Shown in pieces: positions 26,095-34,564 of a stretch of 64,000 nt of DNA. A model generated the notes under the pieces. The model saw only the letters and a list, made by a program, of their open reading frames with translations, was not told the origin of the DNA and did no database searches. Position 1 is the first letter of the stretch. Every line of letters begins with the position of its first letter. Position numbers and translations under genes: made by a program. Source of the stretch: Pontixanthobacter sp. CEM42 (lineage in GTDB: Bacteria; Pseudomonadota; Alphaproteobacteria; Sphingomonadales; Sphingomonadaceae); assembly GCF_017812015.1 (NCBI RefSeq), contig NZ_JADQTN010000001.1, forward strand, positions 412,501-476,500. Reading direction: 5' to 3'.

Positions 26095-26131
26095 TTGGAC
26101 CGTGTTCCATGTGTTCCATCGTGTAGGATTT
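26095..26131. repeat. 37-bp dispersed repeat, copy 1 (upstream of folP)
   Basis: The stretch from TTGGACCGTGTTCCATG to GTGTAGGATTT, with an internal doubled TGTTCCAT, is 35/37 identical to 37803-37839. It ends 20 bp before the folP start. Both copies are in the same orientation relative to the following gene. Confidence 0.75.
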
Positions 26132-26150
26132 ACCGAGGGGAGAACCTCGC

Positions 26151-27302
26151 ATGACTGATCAAATTTATATTCGCCCTATCGGGCTATCGGAAAGCCCGCA
26201 AAGCGAGGAGGGCGATACTGTCCGGCTGGCTGGCGGGATGGTTTACGCGCATCGGTTTGCGGTGTCGCATCGTAGTGCAGGCAATACAGTTCAGCGGTGG
26301 CTGACAGCGCCGTCGGGCATGGACGATGTGCTTTGCGAGCTGCCGGGTGATCTGGCGAGTGAGGCGCAAGAGCAGTGGGCGGCGCTGGCTGCTACGCACG
26401 CGCCTCTGCAATTGGGCGACCGGACAATTGCGCTCGATCAGCCGCAGATTATGGGCATTCTCAACGTCACGCCCGACAGCTTCTCTGACGGCGGTGATTT
26501 CCTCGATAACCCCGATGCGGGCCGCGCGCATGCTGCTGCCATGTTCGAAGCAGGCGCAGCAATCGTCGATATTGGTGGTGAAAGCACGCGGCCCGGCGCG
26601 CCTGCGACTTGGGAAGGTGACGAGCTGGAGCGCGTTTTGCCGGCGGTCGAATATTGCTCCGCGATGGGCGCGGCGATCAGTGTCGATACACGGCGTCCGG
26701 CCGTGATGGAGGCTTCGCTCGATGCAGGCGCGCATATTATCAATGATGTGTCGGCGCTCCGGCATGATCCGCGTAGTCTGGAACTGATGGCAGCGCGTGG
26801 GTGCCCGATTGTCCTGATGCATGCTCCCGGAGAAGGTGAAGACCTCCACGCGAATGCTGACTACGCCCATGTAGTTTATGACGTTTTCGACTGGCTTAGA
26901 GCCGCCCGTGACCGCGCAATTGCGGCCGGTATCGAGCGCGCCAATATCATCCTCGATCCCGGTATCGGCTTCGGCAAATCGCTCGCGGAAAACCTTGCTC
27001 TGATGAATGCACTGCCGCTGTTCCATGCACTGGGTCAGCCGCTGCTGCTGGGTGCAAGCCGCAAGCGGATGATCGGCGCGTTATCCAATGAAGCGCCAGC
27101 AGAGCAGCGCCTTGGTGGCAGTATCGCGCTGACGATTGCGGGGATGAATGCCGGAGTGCAACTCCACCGCGTTCACGATGTTGCGCCTGCGATTCAGGCG
27201 CGCAATGTGTGGCGCGGAATGCGCGATGCGGCGCTTACTGACTTTGCTGATCTTGGGGCTGCTCTTGGGCCTGATCTTGGGGCTGATCTTCCGACAGAGT
27301 AG
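26151..27302 (+). CDS. folP: dihydropteroate synthase
   Basis: 383 residues. The TIM-barrel synthase begins near 98: QIMGILNVTPDSFSDGG, then VDIGGESTRPGA, SVDTRRPAVMEASLDAG, IINDVSAL, LMHAPG and ILDPGIGFGKS, the pterin and p-aminobenzoate binding loops. It joins 6-hydroxymethyl-dihydropterin diphosphate with p-aminobenzoate in folate synthesis. The roughly 95-residue N-terminal extension is usual for alphaproteobacterial members. The extreme C-terminus DLGAALGPDLGADLPTE comes from a 12-bp tandem repeat and overlaps the convergent gene by 68 bp. Confidence 0.92.
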   Translation: MTDQIYIRPIGLSESPQSEEGDTVRLAGGMVYAHRFAVSHRSAGNTVQRWLTAPSGMDDVLCELPGDLASEAQEQWAALAATHAPLQLGDRTIALDQPQIMGILNVTPDSFSDGGDFLDNPDAGRAHAAAMFEAGAAIVDIGGESTRPGAPATWEGDELERVLPAVEYCSAMGAAISVDTRRPAVMEASLDAGAHIINDVSALRHDPRSLELMAARGCPIVLMHAPGEGEDLHANADYAHVVYDVFDWLRAARDRAIAAGIERANIILDPGIGFGKSLAENLALMNALPLFHALGQPLLLGASRKRMIGALSNEAPAEQRLGGSIALTIAGMNAGVQLHRVHDVAPAIQARNVWRGMRDAALTDFADLGAALGPDLGADLPTE

Positions 27303-27723
27303 GTTCGGAATCGTTGGCGTATTGTGGAGCGCGCGCGCGGCCGATCAGTGTCTTGAGTGCATCGGCAATCCATTGTTCGTCGACATTGTCATAGTCGGTC
27401 GCGACAGGCTCTTTGGAAGTCAGCGTGTAGGCGCTTCGGTTGACAGTATCGCAACCCAGCACAGCCTTTCCATCCTGCAGCTTCACCGAAATGGCCACGG
27501 TGCGCATGCTGTGGACCTTGATCACATATTGCTTGAAGTCGGATGTCGCGCCTTCTTCAGCAAGCTCGAAATCACGCCGACCTTCAAATGATCCCTTCAC
27601 CAGCTCGACCAAGCGCGCGAGTTTGGGCGCTTCGTCCCGGTCCCAGCGGAACCGCTCGAATTGCGTATCATCTACAACGCTCGAAAACTGGTCACAAACC
27701 TGCTGGAATTCGTCCTGTGCCAT
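27235..27723 (-). CDS. hypothetical cytosolic protein with Gln/Asp-rich tail
   Basis: 162 residues from the ATG at 27723 (MAQDEFQQVCDQ). A compact alpha/beta body (about 1-125: KQYVIKVHSMRTVAISVKL, CDTVNRSAYTLTSKEPVATDYDNVDEQWIADALKTLIGRAR) is followed by a low-complexity tail SEDQPQDQAQEQPQDQ. The tail is encoded antisense to the folP C-terminus. No family recognised. The body reads as a real protein; the tail looks like a repeat expansion. Upstream in-frame sequence is a tandem repeat and is not taken as coding. Confidence 0.65.
   Translation of the reverse strand: MAQDEFQQVCDQFSSVVDDTQFERFRWDRDEAPKLARLVELVKGSFEGRRDFELAEEGATSDFKQYVIKVHSMRTVAISVKLQDGKAVLGCDTVNRSAYTLTSKEPVATDYDNVDEQWIADALKTLIGRARAPQYANDSEPTLSEDQPQDQAQEQPQDQQSQ
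27249..27290. repeat. 12-bp tandem repeat in a convergent gene overlap
   Basis: Units GATCTTGGGGCT, GCTCTTGGGCCT, GATCTTGGGGCT and a partial GATCTT follow one another. The repeat encodes the Asp-Leu-Gly tail of FolP on the plus strand and the Gln/Asp/Pro tail of the convergent protein on the minus strand. Confidence 0.75.
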
Positions 27724-27748
27724 GTGTGGTCCTTGCGCTGGATCGTGC

Positions 27749-27778
27749 CGCAACTGGCCCAATCGCAACTGGCCCAAT
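27749..27778. repeat. exact 15-bp tandem duplication
   Basis: CGCAACTGGCCCAAT occurs twice without a gap, 26 bp upstream of the start of the minus-strand hypothetical gene, that is, in its leader or promoter. Confidence 0.8.
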
Positions 27779-27913
27779 CGATGGAGAGTAAGACTAGCGT
27801 GATAAGCCTTAATATCGCGTCAAAATGGCGAAATATCGCAAGTTTGTAACCGATGAGGTTGTAGCTGCGAACAGCAGCATGGGCGGAGAGAAACACAGTT
27901 AGAAAGACAACAC

Positions 27914-28693
27914 ATGACATATCCACTCAGCCGCCTAACGCGCATTTCCGCAGCAACTTCTGCTGTGGCTATTTTGGCATCAGCATCGCCTGCCTTGGCC
28001 CAATCGGGCGACGAATTTGAACCCGAAGGCGGCGTCTATGTTTCGGTTCTGGCCGGCGTGACATCGCCGAGCGACAACGAATTTGAAGGCGTCCAAGCAC
28101 CGGTCGCTCCGTCACCAGGAACAGCAGGCGCCCCGGCATCAGTCGATGTCGGGTTTGACGAGGAATTCTACGGCGCAGTCGCGCTTGGTTACCGCATTCC
28201 AAAACGCGTTTTCGGTATCTTCCAACCGAGCATCGAAGTCGAATTCAGTCGCACATCGCCGGATGTTTCGAACGGTTCGTTCAATGGCGGAAGTCAGACC
28301 TTCAGCGGCAATTTCGATGTGAACACCTATTCGGTGAACTATCAATCGGATATCCGCTGGTCGAACAATCAGCGCGTCATCCCGTTCCTTGGCGGCGGTA
28401 TTGGTATCGCTGATGTGGATGCCAATGCGCAGTATTTCCCGAACAATGGCGCAACCGCACCGACTTTCGCCGTCACTGGCAGCGATCAAGCGCTATCGCT
28501 CCACAGCAATGCAGGCCTGACTTTTGTTATCAACGACAATTTCGACCTCAACACCCGCGTCCGTTATCAGCGAGTGAGCGGACTAGACTTCGAGCGCCGC
28601 TTCATCGCGGGCACAAACGATGCGTTCAACGCGGATGTCAGCGGCGATTACGAGACTGTCAGCGTATTGGCTGGGGTCCGTTTCCGGTTCTGA
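27914..28693 (+). CDS. outer membrane beta-barrel protein
   Basis: 259 residues with a signal peptide (cleavage after SPALA|QS). Amphipathic strands alternate through the length (GVYVSVLAGVTSP, YGAVALGYRIP, FQPSIEVEFSRT, NTYSVNYQSDIRW, VIPFLGGGIGIADV, FDLNTRVRYQRVSG). The chain ends ETVSVLAGVRFRF, the C-terminal aromatic signature recognised by the BAM complex. An eight- to ten-stranded OmpA/Omp25-like barrel is likely; no peptidoglycan domain is attached. It converges on the SDR gene with two bases between stops. The leader contains a short hairpin GCTGC-GAACA-GCAGC. Confidence 0.82.
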   Translation: MTYPLSRLTRISAATSAVAILASASPALAQSGDEFEPEGGVYVSVLAGVTSPSDNEFEGVQAPVAPSPGTAGAPASVDVGFDEEFYGAVALGYRIPKRVFGIFQPSIEVEFSRTSPDVSNGSFNGGSQTFSGNFDVNTYSVNYQSDIRWSNNQRVIPFLGGGIGIADVDANAQYFPNNGATAPTFAVTGSDQALSLHSNAGLTFVINDNFDLNTRVRYQRVSGLDFERRFIAGTNDAFNADVSGDYETVSVLAGVRFRF

Positions 28694-28695
28694 TC

Positions 28696-29457
28696 CTAGA
28701 GTGAGTAACCGCCGTCGCTGACTTGCACCGTTCCGGTGATGTTGGCGGCGGCGTCGCTCAGCAGATAGCCGATATTTCCGGCGATCTCGTCCGATGTGGC
28801 AAGCTTTCCACGCGGTGTTCCAGTTGCAAGCGCTTGCAAAGCGGCGTCGCGACCTTGCTCTTCGACCATCTTCTGGAAAGCCTCACCAGCGTCCCAAATG
28901 GCGGTATCGACCCCGCCTGGCGCGATAGCGTTCACGCGAATGTTCTGCTCTGCACCTTCTGCAGCAGCAATGCGCGCCATATGCGATACACCAGCTTTGG
29001 CGACGCCATAGGCACCGATTGCAGGTACCGCCTTATGACCAGTTATTGATGCGACCAGAACAGCACTCCCACCGCCGGATTTCCTCATCGCGCGCAAGGC
29101 CGAACGCAGTGTCAGAAATGCTCCGTCCAGATTGACGCTCATCACTTTGCGCCAATCGCTGAAGGTATGATCAGCCATCGGTGCAAAAGCGCCGATTCCG
29201 GCATTTACAATGGCGTGATCAAGACCGTTCAGATTGGCATCGAGTCCATCCCAGAAGCTCTCATCGCCGACATCGGCGGTGTGCAGTTCGGTTTCGCAGG
29301 ATAGATCCAATGCGGCGAGTCCATCGGCATCCTTGTCGATCAAGATCAGCGTGCCGATACCGCGCTCATCCAGCCATTTTGCGGATGCCGCGCCAATGCC
29401 AGACGCTGCGCCGGTGATAAGGGCGGAGCGCCCGCTAAAATCGAAATCGTTTTTCAT
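28696..29457 (-). CDS. short-chain dehydrogenase/reductase
   Basis: 253 residues from the ATG at 29457 (MKNDFDFSGRSAL). Classical SDR: cofactor motif TGAASGIG, NAG (VNAGIG), catalytic Ser in VASITGHKAV and Tyr/Lys in AYGVAKAG (YxxxK), and the C-terminal ITGTVQVSDGGYSL. LIDKDADG after the second strand, with an acidic residue, favours NAD(H). Substrate unknown. Downstream of the bEBP-like regulator gene on the same strand, with 43 bp between. Confidence 0.88.
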   Translation of the reverse strand: MKNDFDFSGRSALITGAASGIGAASAKWLDERGIGTLILIDKDADGLAALDLSCETELHTADVGDESFWDGLDANLNGLDHAIVNAGIGAFAPMADHTFSDWRKVMSVNLDGAFLTLRSALRAMRKSGGGSAVLVASITGHKAVPAIGAYGVAKAGVSHMARIAAAEGAEQNIRVNAIAPGGVDTAIWDAGEAFQKMVEEQGRDAALQALATGTPRGKLATSDEIAGNIGYLLSDAAANITGTVQVSDGGYSL

Positions 29458-29500
29458 GGAGCCGCGCGTAGCAGCACTAGCTGCCAAGGCCTAGGCGGAT

Positions 29501-30931
29501 TTAAGCAGCGTCGCCAATCCCAAGGTCGCCCAGCTTCCGGTAGAGCGTAGAGCGCCCGATGCCGAGGCGTCGTGCGACCTCTGTCATACGCCCGCGATAG
29601 TGACCAATAGCGAGGCGGATAACATCTGCTTCGATGTCTTCCAGCGGGCGCAAATTCCCGTCTGTGGTGTAGAGCATAACGCCGACACCCTCTTGCAGCG
29701 GATTGATCGCATCGTCGAGTTCACCGAGAATTTCGGACAATTGCGGGAAAGATTCCGCAGTCAGCGTTTCCTTGTCGCAGAACACGGCTGCGCGGAACAG
29801 GACGGCTTGCAATTGGCGGACATTGCCCGGCCAATCATAGGCTGCCAGCAAAGTCAGCGCGCCATCGCTAATCGATTTCTGGACCATTCCCGGTTGCTCG
29901 CCAAAGCGGGCAAGGAAGTGGCGTGACAATGCGGTGATATCGCCTTGGCGATCGCGCAAGGGAGGCAGCGAAATCTTGGTTTGCGAAATTTCGCTGAGCA
30001 GGTCCGGATGGAAATGCCCGATATTGTTTTTCTCATCGATCAAGTCGGTCAGCGGCAGATTGCTGGCGCAGAGCAATCGCACGTCGATCTTGAAGCCATG
30101 CTTGGCACCAACCGGACGCACAATACCGGTCGACATTGTTTCGGCCAGCTTGGCCTGTAGATCAGGGTTGAGACGGTCGATCTCGTCCAAGATCAGTGTA
30201 CCGCCGTCGCATTGCTGCAACGCGCCGATTTGCCGGTCGAATGCACCGGGGAAGGCGTTTTGCTCATGTCCGAATAGGACAGACTCGATAGAATTGGCGG
30301 CAACGCTGCGCACATTGATAAGGCGCATCGGCGCTTTGGCACGCGGGCTGGCCGCATGCATCGCGCGGAGCAGCATTTCCTTGCCGGTTCCGCTTTCGCC
30401 TTCGATCAAGACAGGTCCATGACCGCGTGCAGCTTTGGCAGCTTTGGCCAATGCCGAGCGGAAATCTGGCGAGTTGCCGATCATCGCGTCGAAATCGAGC
30501 ACGGTGTTCATTTTTTCGGTAAGCGGTTGCAGTTCGTCTTTCGGCGCTTCCTGCTTGGTCGAACTACGGAGTGCCTGCATCAGCCGGTCGGGTGAGACCG
30601 GCTTGATCAGATAATCTGTCGCACCCGAACGCATCGCCTCAACCGCGAGAAGCGGGCTGGCGCTGGTCGTCAGCATCAGAATTGGCATCGCCGGGCGGCG
30701 GGCTTTGAGTTCTTCGATCAAGGTGCAGGCGTCATCCCCTGGCACCCATTGGTCGAGAATAATCGCGGAGCATTGCATGCCTTGCCGCGTTCCAAGCATC
30801 GCAATCGCGGTCTCGGAATCTTCGACAACAAGCGTGCGCCAACCCTCGCGCGCGGCGAGTGCAGTGATAAGGCGGCTTTGCGCCGGCTCATCATCGATCA
30901 GCATTAAAAGGCGCGATTCGCTCTCTGCCAT
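29501..30931 (-). CDS. NtrC-type response regulator with degenerate sigma-54 AAA+ domain
   Basis: 476 residues from the ATG at 30931. Receiver domain 1-125 has an acidic pair (DDE), phosphoacceptor D60 (ILDQWVP), T88/T89 and K110, and looks functional. The AAA+ domain has intact Walker A GESGTGKE (178-185) and Walker B LILDE (246-250). The sigma-54-contact loop GAFTGA is NAFPGA (225-230), and the arginine-finger region, normally F-R-E-D-L-Y-Y-R-L, reads FHPDLLSEI (307-315), losing both arginines. A Fis-type HTH closes the protein (GRMTEVARRLGIGRSTLYRKL). It is therefore probably not a canonical sigma-54 activator. Confidence 0.87.
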   Translation of the reverse strand: MAESESRLLMLIDDEPAQSRLITALAAREGWRTLVVEDSETAIAMLGTRQGMQCSAIILDQWVPGDDACTLIEELKARRPAMPILMLTTSASPLLAVEAMRSGATDYLIKPVSPDRLMQALRSSTKQEAPKDELQPLTEKMNTVLDFDAMIGNSPDFRSALAKAAKAARGHGPVLIEGESGTGKEMLLRAMHAASPRAKAPMRLINVRSVAANSIESVLFGHEQNAFPGAFDRQIGALQQCDGGTLILDEIDRLNPDLQAKLAETMSTGIVRPVGAKHGFKIDVRLLCASNLPLTDLIDEKNNIGHFHPDLLSEISQTKISLPPLRDRQGDITALSRHFLARFGEQPGMVQKSISDGALTLLAAYDWPGNVRQLQAVLFRAAVFCDKETLTAESFPQLSEILGELDDAINPLQEGVGVMLYTTDGNLRPLEDIEADVIRLAIGHYRGRMTEVARRLGIGRSTLYRKLGDLGIGDAA

Positions 30932-31112
30932 AGTCTCCAAAACCGTCCCGTTGCGGTACAGAGCCTGCATTTAGAGCGAACCGGTAAAGGTCTAATTAAG
31001 GCTAAGAATACGTTTTCGACACTTGATGCCTCCGTGTCCGCGCTATAGACCCACTCCACAGAGGGCCAGTGCCCGAAATTGTTTCGAAAATATTGATTGG
31101 GGAATACGAAAA

Positions 31113-31238
31113 ATGGCTTCGGCAAATGACATGAAAGCGGCGGAGAAAACCTACAGCTCCTTCATTTCCAACCTTAAATGGACGGTGCCCCTGATTGCGG
31201 TCATCACCGCCATCGTCGTCATTTTGATTTCCAACTAA
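31113..31238 (+). CDS. aa3-type cytochrome c oxidase subunit IV (alphaproteobacterial)
   Basis: 41 residues from the ATG at 31113 (MASANDMKAAEKTYSSF), preceded by GGGGAATACG. A short polar N-terminus with the AAEKTY.SF.....W pattern and one membrane helix (TVPLIAVITAIVVILIS) is the alphaproteobacterial COX4 type. It is a small accessory subunit of cytochrome aa3 oxidase. The catalytic subunits are not in the window. It is first in the transhydrogenase operon, with 10 bases to the pntAA start. Confidence 0.85.
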   Translation: MASANDMKAAEKTYSSFISNLKWTVPLIAVITAIVVILISN

Positions 31239-31248
31239 GATCGCCGCT

Positions 31249-32370
31249 TTGCAAATCGCAGCCCTGAAAGAGCGCGCTTCTGGCGAGGCGCGCGTCTCGA
31301 TCACTCCTGAAACGGTGAAAAAGTTCATCGCGCTGGGGGCCATGGTGACTGTCGAAAAAGGTGCTGGCGAAACCGCGTCGATTTCTGATGCCGCTTATGA
31401 AGAGGCAGGCGCGACCATTGCGACTGCGGCCAAGGCTGTATCCGGCGCGGAGATTGTCCTCGGCGTGCAGGCACCCGATGTTGCGGCGCTGAAAGGTGCT
31501 GCAAAAGGTGCATGGGTCGCTGCGACTTTCGATCCATTCGGCGATAAAGACCGTGTTGACGCCTATGCAAAGGCCGGTTTTGAAGCGCTTTCGATGGAAT
31601 TTATGCCGCGCATCACCCGCGCACAGAGCATGGATGTCCTGTCCAGCCAGTCCAACCTGTCTGGTTATAAAGCAGTGGTTTCTGCTGCGAACGAATATGG
31701 TCGTGCATTCCCGATGATGATGACGGCTGCTGGCACAGTTCAAGCTGCACGGGCCTTTGTGATGGGTGTCGGTGTTGCCGGCTTGCAAGCGATTGCGACA
31801 GCGAAGAGGCTAGGTGCACAAGTCTCCGCAACCGATGTGCGCAGCGCCACCAAAGAACAGATTCAGTCACTCGGTGCGAAACCGATTTTCGTCGAGAATG
31901 TTGCAGGCATCGAAGGCGAAGGCAGCGGCGGTTACGCCACTGAAATGAGCGAGGAATATCAGAAGGCACAAGCCGAACTGGTCTCAGGCCACATCGCCAA
32001 ACAAGACATCGTGATCACCACTGCGCTGATCCCGGGACGCGCAGCCCCGCGCCTGATTTCTGACGCGCAAATTGCGACAATGAGGCAAGGCAGCGTGATT
32101 TTCGATCTTGCGGTTGCGCAAGGCGGCAATGTTGAAGGCAGCGAGCCGGACAAAGTCGTCACGAAGCATGGCGTGAAGATTATGGGCTTCTCCAACACGC
32201 CCAGTCATTTGGCGGCGGATGCATCCGCGCTGTTTGCGCGCAACCTTTACAATTTCCTCTCGGCCTTTTGGGACAAAGAGCAGGGCAAGCCCGTTCTTGA
32301 TGAAGAGATTGGCGACGCTGTGCGGCTGACGCAAGGCGGTAAGGTCGTGAACGAGAGGTTGCTCGGTTGA
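31249..32370 (+). CDS. pntAA: proton-translocating transhydrogenase, alpha subunit part 1
   Basis: 373 residues; the NAD(H)-binding domain I. Start taken as TTG 31249, giving MQIAALKERASGEARVS, the conserved N-terminus. No ATG is available and no clear ribosome-binding site is present, so coupling to the preceding short gene is likely. Motifs: TPETVKKFIALGA.V.VE.GAG, SAANEYGRAFPMMMTAAGTV, the dinucleotide fold GVGVAGLQAIATAKRLGA, and TALIPGR.APRLI. The alpha subunit is split into two genes, as in Rhodospirillum. Confidence 0.92.
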   Translation: MQIAALKERASGEARVSITPETVKKFIALGAMVTVEKGAGETASISDAAYEEAGATIATAAKAVSGAEIVLGVQAPDVAALKGAAKGAWVAATFDPFGDKDRVDAYAKAGFEALSMEFMPRITRAQSMDVLSSQSNLSGYKAVVSAANEYGRAFPMMMTAAGTVQAARAFVMGVGVAGLQAIATAKRLGAQVSATDVRSATKEQIQSLGAKPIFVENVAGIEGEGSGGYATEMSEEYQKAQAELVSGHIAKQDIVITTALIPGRAAPRLISDAQIATMRQGSVIFDLAVAQGGNVEGSEPDKVVTKHGVKIMGFSNTPSHLAADASALFARNLYNFLSAFWDKEQGKPVLDEEIGDAVRLTQGGKVVNERLLG

Positions 32371-32780
32371 ACAAGCTAGCTCCCCTTTTGCTTCTTGCTT
32401 TGGCTGGCTGCTCTCAGATGACGGGAAGCGGAGCAGACTACGGCCGCGATGAGGCGATTGCCGGTGCGGGTTTCCGTGCCGAGGCGTTTGAAGTTTATGC
32501 GAAGCTGAACCCGGTCTGTCCGTACACTGCGGATGCCAACCAGCTCGCGCGCTACGCTGAGCCAGCGGAACGTTTTCAGAAGTTGCGCGATTGGGTTGCG
32601 GACACACCGTTCACCGTTGATCTCGCGATTGTGGAAGGGCGCTTCCAGCATTTCTGGAGCGTCAACACAGCTGAATGCGGACCGACCGATACCGAAGAAG
32701 GCATGGCGGCATTCAATGCCGAGCTGGAAGATTTGAACCGGCGTCTGTCGGTTCTCGAAAAAATGGCGGGGATGATCTGA
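32367..32780 (+). CDS. small lipoprotein inside the pnt operon, function unknown
   Basis: 137 residues; the TTG start overlaps the pntAA stop by 4 bases (TTGA). The N-terminus MNKLAPLLLLALAGC is a lipoprotein signal with lipobox LAGC. The mature part contains two further cysteines (VCPYTA, AECGPT) and a C-terminal helical segment (AELEDLNRRLSVLEKMAG). No family recognised. It sits between pntAA and pntAB, an unusual place for a secreted protein gene. Confidence 0.7.
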   Translation: MNKLAPLLLLALAGCSQMTGSGADYGRDEAIAGAGFRAEAFEVYAKLNPVCPYTADANQLARYAEPAERFQKLRDWVADTPFTVDLAIVEGRFQHFWSVNTAECGPTDTEEGMAAFNAELEDLNRRLSVLEKMAGMI

Positions 32781-32828
32781 TCATCGCGCCGAATATTTGT
32801 AATTCACTGACCTGAAGGAAGGCCGCAC

Positions 32829-33113
32829 GTGGACTTTATCTCGATACTCTCGATCTTCGTAATGGCCTGCTTTGTCGGCTACTACGTCGTGTGGTCGGTG
32901 ACGCCCGCTCTGCATACGCCGCTGATGGCGGTGACCAATGCAATTTCTTCTGTGATTATCGTCGGTGCGTTGATCGCGGCGGCAGAGGCTGGAAGCCCCG
33001 CCGCGAAATGGCTGGGGCTGTTCGGGGTCGTGCTGGCAAGCATCAATATTTTCGGAGGCTTCGCCGTCACGGAGCGGATGCTGGCAATGTATAAGAAGAA
33101 GGAGGGCAAATGA
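32829..33113 (+). CDS. pntAB: proton-translocating transhydrogenase, alpha subunit part 2
   Basis: 94 residues from GTG 32829, preceded by AAGGAAGG. Three membrane helices: about 4-23, 31-51 (PLMAVTNAISSVIIVGALIA) and 60-84. The motif SVTPALHTPLMAVTNAIS is the conserved first part of transhydrogenase domain II. It ends in a basic tail and overlaps pntB by 4 bases (ATGA). Confidence 0.92.
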   Translation: MDFISILSIFVMACFVGYYVVWSVTPALHTPLMAVTNAISSVIIVGALIAAAEAGSPAAKWLGLFGVVLASINIFGGFAVTERMLAMYKKKEGK

Positions 33114-34561
33114 TGATGTCTCTCCTCGCTTCCGGCGTCGCTGGCACCGAGATACCCGCATGGGTCGCGCTGGCTTATCTTGCCGCAGGCGTCCTCTTCA
33201 TTCTCGCTCTACGCGGGCTGAGCTCGCCGCAGACAAGTCGTGCGGGCAACCGTTACGGCATGATTGGTATGCTGATTGCGGTCGTCACGACATTGGTGAC
33301 TCACAATATCGCGAACATCGCCGAGATTGGCATTGCGATGTTCCTTGGCGGCATCATCGGCGTCACCGTAGCGCGAAAAATTGCGATGACGGCTATGCCA
33401 GAGCTGGTTGCGGGCTTTCACTCTCTGGTTGGTCTTGCAGCAGTGGTCGTTGGACTTGCTGCTTGGTTGGACCCGGGTTCGTTCGGGATCACAGATGCAA
33501 CCGGGCAGATCCTGCTTGTTAGCCGGATTGAGCTGGGCTTGGGCATCGCTATCGGTGCTATCACTTTCTCGGGTTCGGTCATCGCATTCCTGAAATTGTC
33601 AGGGCGCATGAGCGGCAATCCTATTCTGCTGCCCGCACGCCATGCGATCAATTTGGGGACACTTGTTGCAATCCTTGGAATGATCGCGGCCTATGCTGTG
33701 TCCGGTGCTGGTGGCGCTGGCGAGGGGCAGTTGATCATCTGGATCACGGTTGCTGCCTTCATTATCGGCTTCCTGCTGATCATCCCAATTGGCGGGGCGG
33801 ATATGCCGGTCGTGGTGTCAATGCTGAACTCTTATTCGGGTTGGGCCGCAGCGGCTATGGGCTTCACGCTTGGCAACACCGCGATGATTATTACCGGCGC
33901 GCTGGTTGGTTCTTCGGGCGCTATCCTGTCTTATATCATGTGCAAGGCCATGAACCGCAGCTTCATCAGCGTTATCGCGGGCGGCTTCGGTGCAGAGGCA
34001 TCGGGCGGTGATGGCGAACCGCGCGAGCAGCGCCCTTACAAGCAGGGTAGCGCAGCAGACGCCGCCTTCATGCTGGAGCAGGCAGAGAAAGTCATCATCA
34101 TCCCGGGCTACGGTATGGCAGTGGCGCAGGCGCAGCACGCTCTGCGTGAGATGTGCGATTTGCTGGAAGAGAAAGGCGTCAATGTGAAGTTCGCCATTCA
34201 CCCTGTTGCAGGGCGAATGCCGGGCCACATGAACGTTCTGCTCGCTGAAGCCAGCGTCGATTATGACAAGGTGTTCGAGCTGGAAGACATCAACAGCGAA
34301 TTCGCGCAAGCTGACGTGGCCTTCATCATTGGCGCGAATGACGTCGTGAACCCGGCTGCGAAAACCGATAAGTCATCACCGATTTACGGTATGCCAGTGT
34401 TTGACGTCGACAAGGCCAAGCAGGTGTTCTTCATCAAACGCAGCATGGGCGGTGTCGGCTATGCAGGTGTCGACAATGACGTGTTTTATATGGACCAGAC
34501 CATGATGCTGCTGTCCGATGCGAAGAAAATGGTCGAAGAGATCGTCAAGAGCATCGACTAA
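33110..34561 (+). CDS. pntB: proton-translocating transhydrogenase, beta subunit
   Basis: 483 residues. About nine helices in the N-terminal 280 residues form the remainder of the proton channel. They are followed by the NADP(H)-binding domain III with VIIIPGYGMAVAQAQHALREM, HPVAGRMPGHMNVLLAEA, and the conserved ANDVVNPAA and KRSMGGVGYAGVDN. Together with PntAA and PntAB it makes NADPH from NADH at the expense of the proton gradient. A small gene follows after 3 bases. Confidence 0.94.
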   Translation: MMMSLLASGVAGTEIPAWVALAYLAAGVLFILALRGLSSPQTSRAGNRYGMIGMLIAVVTTLVTHNIANIAEIGIAMFLGGIIGVTVARKIAMTAMPELVAGFHSLVGLAAVVVGLAAWLDPGSFGITDATGQILLVSRIELGLGIAIGAITFSGSVIAFLKLSGRMSGNPILLPARHAINLGTLVAILGMIAAYAVSGAGGAGEGQLIIWITVAAFIIGFLLIIPIGGADMPVVVSMLNSYSGWAAAAMGFTLGNTAMIITGALVGSSGAILSYIMCKAMNRSFISVIAGGFGAEASGGDGEPREQRPYKQGSAADAAFMLEQAEKVIIIPGYGMAVAQAQHALREMCDLLEEKGVNVKFAIHPVAGRMPGHMNVLLAEASVDYDKVFELEDINSEFAQADVAFIIGANDVVNPAAKTDKSSPIYGMPVFDVDKAKQVFFIKRSMGGVGYAGVDNDVFYMDQTMMLLSDAKKMVEEIVKSID

Positions 34562-34564
34562 AAC

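Noticed and set aside
24818-26152. 444-codon open frame antisense to the Vgb-like gene
   Set aside because: It is the exact shadow of a gene with signal peptide, heme motif and propeller repeats; its translation is rich in Arg/His/Pro and has no domain.
27749-27778. possible CRISPR-like repeat
   Set aside because: Only two units, 15 bp, no spacer; a simple tandem duplication.
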